A DNA stretch of 13,552 bases. It comes from Pseudomonadota bacterium (GTDB lineage Bacteria; Pseudomonadota; Alphaproteobacteria; Paracaedibacterales; CAITNM01). Both the position numbers and the translations under genes were made by a program. Numbering within the stretch: the first letter of the stretch is position 1; each line of letters begins with the position of its first letter. This document shows, one piece after another, positions 1 through 7,170 of the stretch. The DNA lies in assembly GCA_026400695.1 (NCBI GenBank), contig JAPLON010000019.1:1-13552 (forward strand). The letters are read 5' to 3'. The notes beneath the pieces are model-generated. The model had not been told where the DNA came from. It searched no databases and was given only the letters and a program-made list of their open reading frames with translations.

Positions 1-1
1 T

Positions 2-1132
2 ATTTTTGGGTACATAGGTGATAACATTGGTAGAAAAACCACGGTGATTATAACGACCATGATGATGTCTATGTCCTGTGTGATCATGGCAAATTTACCA
101 ACTTATGCAGAAATTGGTATTGCCTCTGCTTGGATAGTTACTATTTGCCGCATGGTTCAGGGTATGTCGTCTATGGGGGAGATTATTGGTTGTCAGGTTT
201 ACGTGACAGAAATCACCAAGCCTCCAGAACAATATCCAGCAGTTGCATTTATAGGCGTCGCATCTGCAATTGGAGCTGTAGCTGCCCTTGGAATAGCATC
301 ACTTGTAACTACACAGGGATTTAATTGGCGAATTGCTTTTTGGATTGGTGCATGCATTGCCGTAGTCGGGTCTGTCGCTCGCATAAAACTTCGTGAAACT
401 CCTGAATTTGTGGATATGAAAAGGAAATTACAAATAGACCTAGACAAAAATCACTTAAAAAACGAAGTAAAAGAGTTAAGAGTTTCTACTTTAAAAAAAT
501 ATATCGAAAGGTGTAAAAAAGAAAAAATTAGTAGAGCTACCATAGTGTCATGTTTTTTAATTCAATGTGGCTGGCCTTTGTCGTTTTATTTGTGTTACAT
601 GTATTTTAATCCACTTCTCAAAAAGTATGGTTATTCAGCTGAAGATATTATTTTTCATAACTTTTTAGTATCACTTGTTATGTTAGCTAGTATTACCGCT
701 TGGTCAAAATTAAGTTATAAAATTCATCCTTTGAAAATCATAAAGTGGAGAGCGAAAATATTCAGTATTTTAGTTCTGCTTTTACCATTTATAGTATTAA
801 AGTCTTCACATCATTATCAAATTTTTGCACTGCAATCCTTATTGTTTATTGTCTTTTTAGGACCAACTCCGGCGGATGCAGTGCTCATTAAAGCCATGCC
901 GGTCTTTAAGCGTTTTACAACTTCAAGTTTTCTATATGCACTATCTCGTGCTTTGATTTATGTGATAACTTCATTTGGTCTGGTTTATCTTACAGAAGCT
1001 TTCGGTAGCTATGGAGTATGGATAATAGGGTTACCGTTTTGTATGGGATTTTTATGGGCCGTTAATCACTTTGAAAAATTAGAAAAGCAAAATAATTTGC
1101 AGCAAAACATTGTTGAAAGGTTAGTGGCATAA
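2..1132 (+). CDS. MFS transporter, ProP-like (5' end outside window)
   Basis: Inner-membrane secondary carrier of the major facilitator superfamily, metabolite/H+ symporter (ProP-like) branch; substrate unknown. A GTG at 44 could be taken as a start, but the frame is open back to base 2 and encodes GYIGDNIGRK, the MFS loop 2-3 signature, so the gene is cut by the window edge and about 70-80 N-terminal residues are missing by comparison with the carrier at 4180-5475. The two proteins are clear paralogues: near-identical stretches include MANLPTY, QGMSSMGEIIG and GACIAVVGSVAR, while the C-terminal halves are more diverged. This copy carries a longer, Lys/Arg-rich central cytoplasmic loop (codons around 410-530). 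Late helices include YVITSFGLVYL. It ends TAA just before a hairpin and converges on ettA. Family assignment is firm; transported solute is not inferable. Confidence 0.9.
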   Translation: MFGYIGDNIGRKTTVIITTMMMSMSCVIMANLPTYAEIGIASAWIVTICRMVQGMSSMGEIIGCQVYVTEITKPPEQYPAVAFIGVASAIGAVAALGIASLVTTQGFNWRIAFWIGACIAVVGSVARIKLRETPEFVDMKRKLQIDLDKNHLKNEVKELRVSTLKKYIERCKKEKISRATIVSCFLIQCGWPLSFYLCYMYFNPLLKKYGYSAEDIIFHNFLVSLVMLASITAWSKLSYKIHPLKIIKWRAKIFSILVLLLPFIVLKSSHHYQIFALQSLLFIVFLGPTPADAVLIKAMPVFKRFTTSSFLYALSRALIYVITSFGLVYLTEAFGSYGVWIIGLPFCMGFLWAVNHFEKLEKQNNLQQNIVERLVA

Positions 1133-1152
1133 CCTTCAATTTCGTCAGTGTT

Positions 1153-1179
1153 ACTACCCCCTCGAAAAGAGTGGGTAGT
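1153..1179. terminator. Hairpin between convergent genes, probable bidirectional terminator
   Basis: Perfect arms ACTACCC and GGGTAGT are continued, after one C/T mismatch, by CTC and GAG around a GAAAA loop, giving 10 pairs in 11 positions. It sits 20 bases after the MFS stop and 11 bases beyond the ettA stop, where a shared terminator is expected. There is no convincing T-run on either side, so it may only be an RNA 3'-end stabiliser. Confidence 0.6.
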
Positions 1180-1190
1180 GTGTGGAAAAG

Positions 1191-2867
1191 TTACCTTGTT
1201 AACGGTTTATATTTAATTCTTGTTGGTTGATCTGCATCAACTCCTAGACGGCGCTTCCTATCTTCTTCATAAGATTGATAGTTGCCTTCAAACCAAACAA
1301 CTTGGCTATTGCCCTCAAAAGCTAAAATATGGGTGGCAATGCGGTCAAGGAAGAAGCGGTCATGGGTGATGACAATTGCGCAACCGGCAAAATATAATAG
1401 GCCTTCTTCTAGAGATCGCAGGGTTTCTACGTCTAAATCGTTGGTTGGCTCATCGAGCAGAAGTACGTTTGCGCCACTTTTTAGCATTTTTGCTAAATGC
1501 ACACGGTTGCGTTCACCACCAGATAGTTGTCCAACTTTTTTTTGTTGATCAGCGCCTTTGAAGTTAAATAGCCCACAATAAGCGCGGCTTGGCATTTTGC
1601 GCTTACCAAGCTCTACTTCATCATGTCCATTAGAAATTTCTTCCCATACGCTTTTATTTGCGTTTAGGGCATCACGAGATTGGTCAACATAACCCATAAC
1701 TACGGTGTCACCTACACGTAAGGTTCCTTGATCAGGTGTTTCTTGTCCGGTTAGCATGCGAAACAACGTGGTTTTACCAGCGCCGTTTGGTCCAATTACC
1801 CCAACAATACCGCCGCGAGGCAGATTAAAGTTAAGGTTTTCAATTAATAAACGATCTCCAAAAGCTTTTGATAGGCCATTGGCTTCGATTACTAAATCAC
1901 CTAAACGAGGGCCTGGAGGAATGGCAATGGATCCGTCTCCAGTGCCACGATCGTAATCTTCGTTAAGCAAATTTTCATAAGCAACTATACGCGCTTTGCT
2001 TTTTGCTTGGCGTGCTTTGGGAGATTGGCGAATCCATTCTAATTCGTTTTCAAGTTGCTTTTGTCGTGCAGTTTCTTGTTTTTGTTCAACTAGTAGGCGT
2101 TTTTGCTTTTGTTCAAGCCAGCTGGAATAATTTCCTTCGTAAGGAATACCTTGGCCACGATCAAGCTCAAGAATCCAGCCAACGACGTTATCAAGGAAAT
2201 AACGATCATGGGTAATTAGTACTACAGTGCCTTTGTAATCTTGTAAGTGGCGATCAAGCCAAGCAACGCTTTCTGCATCGAGATGGTTTGTCGGTTCATC
2301 AAGTAGTAATAGATCAGGTTTTTGCAATAGCAGTTGGCATAAGGCAACTCTACGTTTTTCACCACCTGATAGATCTTTAACGTTAGCGTCTCCTGGAGGG
2401 CAACGTAGGGCATCCATCGCTATTTCTATTTGGCGATCTAGGTCCCAGACATCAAGCGTATCGATACGCTCTTGTAGTTCTCCCTGGCGTACCAATAGTT
2501 TATTCATTTCGTCATCTTCCATGGGTTCTGCAAACCTCATGTTGATGGCTTCATATTCTTTCATTAACTCAGTAACTTCACCAAGGCCTTCTTTGATGTT
2601 TGAGACCACATCAAGATCCTCATTAAGTTGAGGTTCTTGAGCTAAATAGCCAACTTTAACACCATCTGCAGACCAGGCTTCACCTTGATATTCAGTATCA
2701 AGCTTAGCCATGATCTTCAAAAGTGTTGATTTACCTGAGCCATTAGGGCCAATAATACCAATTTTGGCACCTGGGAAAAAAGATAGCCAAATATCCTTTA
2801 AGACTTGCTTTCCGCCAGGATAGCTTTTAGATAAAGATTTAATTACATAAATGTATTGATACGACAT
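1191..2867 (-). CDS. ettA: Energy-dependent translational throttle protein EttA (ABC-F ATPase)
   Basis: Soluble ABC-F ATPase that binds the ribosomal E site and gates entry into elongation according to ATP/ADP level (known for the E. coli protein). At 558 aa it matches the family length (about 555). Visible in order: Walker A GPNGSGKS at 40-47, signature LSGGE 166-170, Walker B LLLLDE 186-191; the P-site tRNA-interaction linker about 242-300, with the basic stretch SPKARQAKSKARI that is characteristic of EttA; second Walker A GPNGAGKTT 359-367, signature LSGGE 448-452, Walker B LLLDE 469-473; both H-loops are in (I/L)THDR. There are no membrane segments, as expected for ABC-F. The ATG is preceded by AGGTGAT at suitable spacing. 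It lies 61 bases after the dioxygenase-like gene on the same strand, so co-transcription is possible. Confidence 0.96.
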   Translation of the reverse strand: MSYQYIYVIKSLSKSYPGGKQVLKDIWLSFFPGAKIGIIGPNGSGKSTLLKIMAKLDTEYQGEAWSADGVKVGYLAQEPQLNEDLDVVSNIKEGLGEVTELMKEYEAINMRFAEPMEDDEMNKLLVRQGELQERIDTLDVWDLDRQIEIAMDALRCPPGDANVKDLSGGEKRRVALCQLLLQKPDLLLLDEPTNHLDAESVAWLDRHLQDYKGTVVLITHDRYFLDNVVGWILELDRGQGIPYEGNYSSWLEQKQKRLLVEQKQETARQKQLENELEWIRQSPKARQAKSKARIVAYENLLNEDYDRGTGDGSIAIPPGPRLGDLVIEANGLSKAFGDRLLIENLNFNLPRGGIVGVIGPNGAGKTTLFRMLTGQETPDQGTLRVGDTVVMGYVDQSRDALNANKSVWEEISNGHDEVELGKRKMPSRAYCGLFNFKGADQQKKVGQLSGGERNRVHLAKMLKSGANVLLLDEPTNDLDVETLRSLEEGLLYFAGCAIVITHDRFFLDRIATHILAFEGNSQVVWFEGNYQSYEEDRKRRLGVDADQPTRIKYKPLTR

Positions 2868-2928
2868 TGTTTATCACCTAATTTTTGAGCCATGATGGCG
2901 CAAAAGCTAATGATATTCAAGCTGTATG

Positions 2929-4095
2929 TTATGGCTTCTCTACAGCTTTCCAGCTTTTGGAGTACTCAGCACACTCAACGGAATTAACTTTTGGCCCGAT
3001 TTCTAAGGCATCTCTGGTATCAACCATTACTGCTACTTCATCGGTTTCTTTGCGTGCAAACTTTGTTGCCGTAGCAAATGCTTCCGGATGTGGCCCATGG
3101 GTGAAACCACATGGGTGTAATGTAACCATGCCAGGGTGAATATTGTCACGGCTGAAGAATTGTCCACGGTGGTAGAATATCAACTCATCATAATCATCGT
3201 TGTTATGGTAGAATGGAACTTTTAAGGCGCCAGGATCACTTTCAATAGGACGTGGTGCAAATGTACAGACTACAAAGCGATTTGCTACAAATGTTGTATG
3301 AGCTGAAGGTGGCAGGTGATAACGGTGGCTCATTAAAGGACGAATATCATCAACGTTAATTCTTACAGGAGCCAAATTTCCGTGCCAGCCCATGGCATCC
3401 AATGGATTAAATGGATAAGTTACAACGCTAATCTCGTTAAGGCGTTTAATATGTACTTGCCATTCGTGATTAGCATCGTTTTGTTGTGCTTTGAATTGAT
3501 CGTTTATTTTTGGAGTATCAAGCATAGCAGGGTCAAATATGGCGTGCGGGCCAACAATACCTTTGTCAGGCAGCATATAGCTACTATCTGTTGCTTCTAT
3601 CATTAAGATTGATAGGGGGTTGATTACTTCTAAACGCCACATGGTTGAGCGTGGAAGAACAACATAATCGCCTGTGCGAATTGTCATATGTCCATAATCG
3701 CAAAATAATTCAGCTGATCCTTGATGAATGAAGAGAAGTTGATCACCATCTCCATTGCGCACTAAGTGTGGCATTGATTCTGTAACTTGCCACCAACGTA
3801 ATTGGGTGTGGTGATTATAGAAAAGTAAGTCAGTTTTAAATGGGCATATATTTTTTTGAGTCCACTTAGTTAAATCATATGCATGTGGCTGTAGTGGGCC
3901 TTCCCATTTAGTCCAGGCAGTTGGTGCATATTTGTGGACCATATGCGTGCACGGCCCAAAGAAGCCTTCTTTACCTAATTCTCTTTCGTAGGTTTTTGTG
4001 CCATCTGACTGTGTTGGAAAATCGGCGTGGGCTTGCCTACTGCAAACTCCTTCAATTATTGGAAAGTCGATCCATTTACGCATATGAACTTTCAT
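2929..4095 (-). CDS. Homogentisate 1,2-dioxygenase-like cupin protein
   Basis: Resembles homogentisate 1,2-dioxygenase, the Fe(II) enzyme that opens the homogentisate ring to maleylacetoacetate in tyrosine/phenylalanine breakdown. At 388 aa it is shorter than the classical enzyme (about 430-445). The diagnostic block is at about 237-337: WHGNLAPVRINVDDIRP, SHRYHLPPSAHTTF, then PFYHNNDDYDE and GFTHGPHP. By comparison with the human enzyme the iron ligands should be H297, E304 and H333; H266 is a candidate second-shell base. The H-to-E spacing is one residue longer than in the classical enzyme, so this is a divergent clade and the substrate may differ. A second cupin-like stretch (about 116-170, LLFIHQGSAELFCDYG) lies N-terminal. 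No other homogentisate-pathway gene is visible nearby. The start is uncertain: ATGs at 4095 and 4083 both lack a clear Shine-Dalgarno sequence. Confidence 0.82.
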   Translation of the reverse strand: MKVHMRKWIDFPIIEGVCSRQAHADFPTQSDGTKTYERELGKEGFFGPCTHMVHKYAPTAWTKWEGPLQPHAYDLTKWTQKNICPFKTDLLFYNHHTQLRWWQVTESMPHLVRNGDGDQLLFIHQGSAELFCDYGHMTIRTGDYVVLPRSTMWRLEVINPLSILMIEATDSSYMLPDKGIVGPHAIFDPAMLDTPKINDQFKAQQNDANHEWQVHIKRLNEISVVTYPFNPLDAMGWHGNLAPVRINVDDIRPLMSHRYHLPPSAHTTFVANRFVVCTFAPRPIESDPGALKVPFYHNNDDYDELIFYHRGQFFSRDNIHPGMVTLHPCGFTHGPHPEAFATATKFARKETDEVAVMVDTRDALEIGPKVNSVECAEYSKSWKAVEKP

Positions 4096-4179
4096 GTATT
4101 TTAGTTATGGGTTGATCTAAAAAGAATTTTCTACAAAGATCAAGAAGAAAGTACATTCGTCCCTTAAGTAAATATTTTT

Positions 4180-5475
4180 TTATGCGGCATTTTGGAGCAT
4201 TTGCTCAGAGCCGTATTCTTTTGAATAATCTCCACTTTGTCTTTCAAGCCCTACAAAGTGATAAACACTCCAACAATAACCGATACAAAGTGGCAGCATA
4301 ATAACTAATATTCCCCAAAAATCATAAAGCTCGACCGCGTAAACAAGGCCAAATGAAGTAATTACGTACATTACCGCCCGCGAGGTGGAATATATCAAAC
4401 TGATACTGGTGAATCTTTTAAGGGTAGGAAAGTATTTGAAAAATACTGCATTTGCGGGGCTAACACCTAATCCAAAAAATAGGGGAAAACACTGAACAAA
4501 AAACAAATGATAGGGAGTTTTTAGGTTAAACATAAGATAAGGGCAGACTACGACGAATGCCATGAACATCAAAAAGGATACCCTTAGAATTTTTAAGGGG
4601 TGAAACTTTACGCTTAAAGCGACGAAAAAAATAGTACCAACAAGCTGTACTAATGATACGATCAAATTGTTGTGAATTATCTGATCTGATGAATATTGGA
4701 ATAGTTTTGTTAAAAGGTCGCCACAATAAACATATGAAAAGTAAAAGCAAACTGGCCAACCACTTTGAATAAAAAAGTAAGCTAACATTGTTTTTTTTTC
4801 AATTGTTACGGGATTATAATCTTTTCTCTGTTTTTTCTCTTTTTCTTTTAAAAATTCGGGGCTTTCCCTTAGGCGCGTTCTGGCAACTGAACCAACCACC
4901 GCAATACATGCTCCGACCCAAAAGGCAACGCGCCAATTAAATTCGTAAATTGTGCAAAGTGATGCGACCGCTAAAGCAGCAAACCCACCAAAATCTGCAA
5001 AAACTTCCGTTAGGGCAACGACCGGATATCTTGCAGGTGGTTTGACTATTTCTGTCATATAAATTTGAGCACCAATAATTTCCCCCATTGAGGACATTCC
5101 CTGAATTATTCTACAGAATGTTAGGAACCAGGCTGCTGCAATACCAATTTGTGCATACGTTGGCAAATTAGCCATAATAATGCACGATACAGCCATTAAC
5201 ATGGTCGTAATGATTACAGTAGCTTTGCGGCCAATATTATCACCTATCCAACCAAATAAAAGGGCACCAAATGGTCTAAAAATAAACGCTGAGCAAAAAG
5301 AAAAAGCAGACACAAGTGCTGCTGTATGGGGGTCGGTCTTTGGAAAGAACATTTCATTAAGCAGTACTGCCATATGCACATACAGCATTAAATCGAAATA
5401 CTCAAGAAAAGTACCAACCTGCAAAAGACCTATAGTTTCTTTTTGATTACGGTTTAAATTCGAGAAAATACTCAT
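4180..5475 (-). CDS. MFS transporter, ProP-like (full length)
   Basis: 431-residue inner-membrane carrier of the metabolite/H+ symporter branch of the MFS, about the usual size for 12 helices. Seen: first helix with GTFLEYFDLMLY (21-32), loop 2-3 signature GWIGDNIGRK (75-84), RIIQGMSSMGE (122-132, matching the R-x-x-QG-x-x-x-GE pattern of this branch), a short charged central loop (LKEKEKKQRKDYN, about 204-218), and YVITSFGLVYAVEL in the C-terminal half. Substrate cannot be deduced; osmolyte, carboxylate or drug are all possible. It is the paralogue of the truncated carrier at the left edge, in opposite orientation. It is divergent from the TipA-type regulator at 5691 with 215 bases between them, an arrangement often seen for a regulator and its target transporter. 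No clear Shine-Dalgarno sequence precedes the ATG. The dioxygenase-like gene follows 84 bases downstream on the same strand. Confidence 0.92.
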   Translation of the reverse strand: MSIFSNLNRNQKETIGLLQVGTFLEYFDLMLYVHMAVLLNEMFFPKTDPHTAALVSAFSFCSAFIFRPFGALLFGWIGDNIGRKATVIITTMLMAVSCIIMANLPTYAQIGIAAAWFLTFCRIIQGMSSMGEIIGAQIYMTEIVKPPARYPVVALTEVFADFGGFAALAVASLCTIYEFNWRVAFWVGACIAVVGSVARTRLRESPEFLKEKEKKQRKDYNPVTIEKKTMLAYFFIQSGWPVCFYFSYVYCGDLLTKLFQYSSDQIIHNNLIVSLVQLVGTIFFVALSVKFHPLKILRVSFLMFMAFVVVCPYLMFNLKTPYHLFFVQCFPLFFGLGVSPANAVFFKYFPTLKRFTSISLIYSTSRAVMYVITSFGLVYAVELYDFWGILVIMLPLCIGYCWSVYHFVGLERQSGDYSKEYGSEQMLQNAA

Positions 5476-5641
5476 ACGAAAGCACTCTAAGATCGTAAAG
5501 ACACCTGAGATACCCTTAAAACAATTGGCAGGGGAATCTTTTATTTTTTTCCCTCATATTTTAGATTAAACTAAAAATTTATTGCTATGTATGGTTTGCT
5601 CAAAAAAGGTAAAAAAGTTTTTCATCTCATAAAAAAACCTA

Positions 5642-5672
5642 TTGAGTCTATACTTACCATATACCTTATTTT
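5642..5672 (+). promoter_or_regulatory. MerR-type promoter with 19-bp spacer
   Basis: TTGAGT (5642-5647) and TATTTT (5667-5672) are separated by exactly 19 bases, the stretched spacing typical of promoters activated by MerR-family proteins. The spacer holds an imperfect direct repeat (TATACTTA, TATACCTTA) rather than the usual clean dyad, so the operator call is weaker than the spacing. It lies directly upstream of the regulator's perfect AAGGAGG (5679-5685), consistent with autoregulation as known for TipA. The -10 match is only moderate. Confidence 0.45.
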
Positions 5673-5690
5673 GTAATTAAGGAGGAACAG

Positions 5691-6635
5691 ATGACCCAAT
5701 GGTACGTCAAAGATATCAGCAAATTAACCGCCGTATCAGTGCAGACTTTGCATCATTACGATCGGATTGATTTGTTGAAACCATCAGTACGACTTGCTAA
5801 CGGTTATCGTTTGTACTCTGAAAAGGATTTATTGAAACTACAACAGATTATTGCTTTAAAGTTTTTTGGCTTTGAGTTGATGGCAATCAAAAAGTTACTG
5901 TCAGGCAATGTGGCCATGGCCGAACATTTTTCGGTACAGGCAAAGTTTTTGAAAGAAAAAGCAAAAACTCTGCTTGAGGCTAGTCAAACTCTTGAAAGCG
6001 CTATTGCTGAATGTGGTGAAGATAAATCAATCGAGTGGAAAACAATTATAAAATTAATAGAGGTATACAAAATGACACAACAATTAGAACACTCTTGGGT
6101 TAAAGAAATATTTACACCTGATGAGTTAAAACAATATGCAGCTTTTGAGACTGAGTTGAAGGCTAGTTCAACTCCAGAGCAAAAGGCAGATTTTGAAAAA
6201 AACTGGTCCAATTTAGTAGAAGAAATTAGGGGTAATCTAGAAAATGACCCAAAATCGGCAGAAGGTATTACCATTGGTAAAAAGTGTATGTTGTGGGTCA
6301 ATGGGGTATATGGCAAAAAATATGCTCATTTGCGCACAAAAAAATTTGAAAAAGGTTTTGCTGAAGGCAGAGGTCTGGAAGAAACAGGTTTAACGCCAGA
6401 AATTGTATACTGGATGGACAAAGCAATGGATGCTTATTGGAAGGATCGTATTTATGGGGCCCTTGATCAAGTAGGGAAAACATCATCTGATACTCTCTTA
6501 AATCTTTGGAATGAAATTCTTGATGATATGTATGGGGAAGAGGATGCGCGTAAAAAAGATCTTTATGACGTGGCTTTAAAAGATGAAAATGTTAGCGCTA
6601 AAGCAAAAGAGTGGCTGAGACATCTTCCTAAATAA
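5691..6635 (+). CDS. MerR-family regulator with C-terminal TipAS drug-binding domain
   Basis: TipA-like transcription factor. Residues 1-70 are a MerR winged helix (YVKDISKLTAVSVQTLHHYDRIDLL, then NGYRLYSEKDL), 75-110 a dimerising helix, and about 130-310 a TipAS/antibiotic-recognition-type all-helical domain (starting around LEHSWVKEIFTPDEL). In the studied relatives this domain binds thiopeptides or other amphipathic drugs and turns the N-terminal domain into an activator; the ligand here is unknown. The start is secure: ATG five bases after AAGGAGG. At 314 aa it is longer than S. lividans TipAL (253), as is common for proteobacterial homologues. An internal ATG at codon 128 has its own ribosome-binding site (separate entry). 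Divergent from the MFS carrier at 4180-5475, the most plausible local target besides its own promoter. Confidence 0.9.
   Translation: MTQWYVKDISKLTAVSVQTLHHYDRIDLLKPSVRLANGYRLYSEKDLLKLQQIIALKFFGFELMAIKKLLSGNVAMAEHFSVQAKFLKEKAKTLLEASQTLESAIAECGEDKSIEWKTIIKLIEVYKMTQQLEHSWVKEIFTPDELKQYAAFETELKASSTPEQKADFEKNWSNLVEEIRGNLENDPKSAEGITIGKKCMLWVNGVYGKKYAHLRTKKFEKGFAEGRGLEETGLTPEIVYWMDKAMDAYWKDRIYGALDQVGKTSSDTLLNLWNEILDDMYGEEDARKKDLYDVALKDENVSAKAKEWLRHLPK
6059..6074 (+). promoter_or_regulatory. Internal ribosome-binding site and start for a free TipAS domain
   Basis: Within the regulator gene, AGAGG (6059-6063) lies 8 bases before the in-frame ATG at 6072 (Met128). Initiation here would give a 187-residue protein consisting almost exactly of the C-terminal TipAS domain. 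S. lividans tipA is known to produce TipAS separately from an internal start, so the site is in the right place; whether it is used here is inferred. Confidence 0.5.
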
Positions 6636-6643
6636 ACATCGTG

Positions 6644-6675
6644 GGGTTGGCAAAGTGGTTATTTTTGCCTGACCC
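6644..6675. terminator. Hairpin between regulator and lspA, probable terminator
   Basis: Arms GGCAAA (6649-6654) and TTTGCC (6664-6669) with a 9-base loop are extended by GGGT/ACCC (6644-6647/6672-6675) across a small internal bulge. It lies 9 bases after the regulator stop and 16 bases from the lspA stop, so it may serve both convergent genes. A second small palindrome, ATATTGCAATAT, followed by TTT, lies just to the right (about 6677-6691). Confidence 0.55.
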
Positions 6676-6690
6676 ATATTGCAATATTTT

Positions 6691-7170
6691 CTAATTATCT
6701 TTTTTAAGGAAGTTATCCAAAAGCAAAAGTCCAACCCCTAGAACAATTGCAGAATCTGCTATGTTGAATGTGTACCAATGGTATCCGAGGATGTGAAAAT
6801 CTATAAAGTCTACAACACCGTGAAATCGCAATCTGTCAATTAAGTTTCCGAAGGCACCTGATAGTATCATGGCTGTTGCATACCTTTGAATAGAGTTTTC
6901 AGCTCTGATCCACCATATGCCAACTACCAATGACATAATACAAATTCCGGCTAATAAGAGCATTAAATGTAAGTTCGAGTTTGCTTTTAGTAAACCAAAA
7001 GTTACCCCCTTATTGAAGGTCAGTACAAAATTAAGGCATGGAGCAATGTTTATAACATCTTCAGATCCAATGTTTTTAAGGACCAAAAACTTTGAAATTT
7101 GGTCGCTAAAAAATAGTAAGGAAGCAACAATAATGCTTCCTTTTTTAGGAATACTGCGGAAACTGAGCAT
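6691..7170 (-). CDS. lspA: Lipoprotein signal peptidase (signal peptidase II)
   Basis: Inner-membrane aspartyl protease that removes the signal peptide from prolipoproteins after diacylglyceryl modification of the cysteine. With the start at 7170 the product is 159 aa, the normal family length; the frame is open to 7287 but that would add 39 uncharacteristic residues inside ileS. The 7170 ATG (MLSFRSIPKKG) has GAGG at suitable distance, whereas the ATG at 7182 has none. Visible: four hydrophobic helices, LTFNKGVTFGLL, AFGNLIDRL, and the catalytic aspartates in VVDF (D121) and FNIAD (D139). The gene begins 26 bases inside the 3' end of ileS, implying translational coupling in the widespread ileS-lspA pair. 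It ends with TAG, then a terminator-like hairpin. Confidence 0.95.
   Translation of the reverse strand: MLSFRSIPKKGSIIVASLLFFSDQISKFLVLKNIGSEDVINIAPCLNFVLTFNKGVTFGLLKANSNLHLMLLLAGICIMSLVVGIWWIRAENSIQRYATAMILSGAFGNLIDRLRFHGVVDFIDFHILGYHWYTFNIADSAIVLGVGLLLLDNFLKKDN

Noticed and set aside
4103..4145. GTTGATC/GATCAAG inverted repeat between the carrier and the dioxygenase-like gene
   Set aside because: Six perfect pairs around a loop of over 20 bases without a T-run; too weak to call a terminator.
5558..5577. AT-rich inverted repeat (TTTTAG, CTAAAA) between the carrier and the regulator
   Set aside because: Only 6 bases per arm in very AT-rich sequence; expected by chance and not aligned with a convincing promoter.
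5984..6316. Minus-strand open frame of 110 codons
   Set aside because: Antisense shadow inside the TipAS part of the MerR gene; no ribosome-binding site or recognisable domain.
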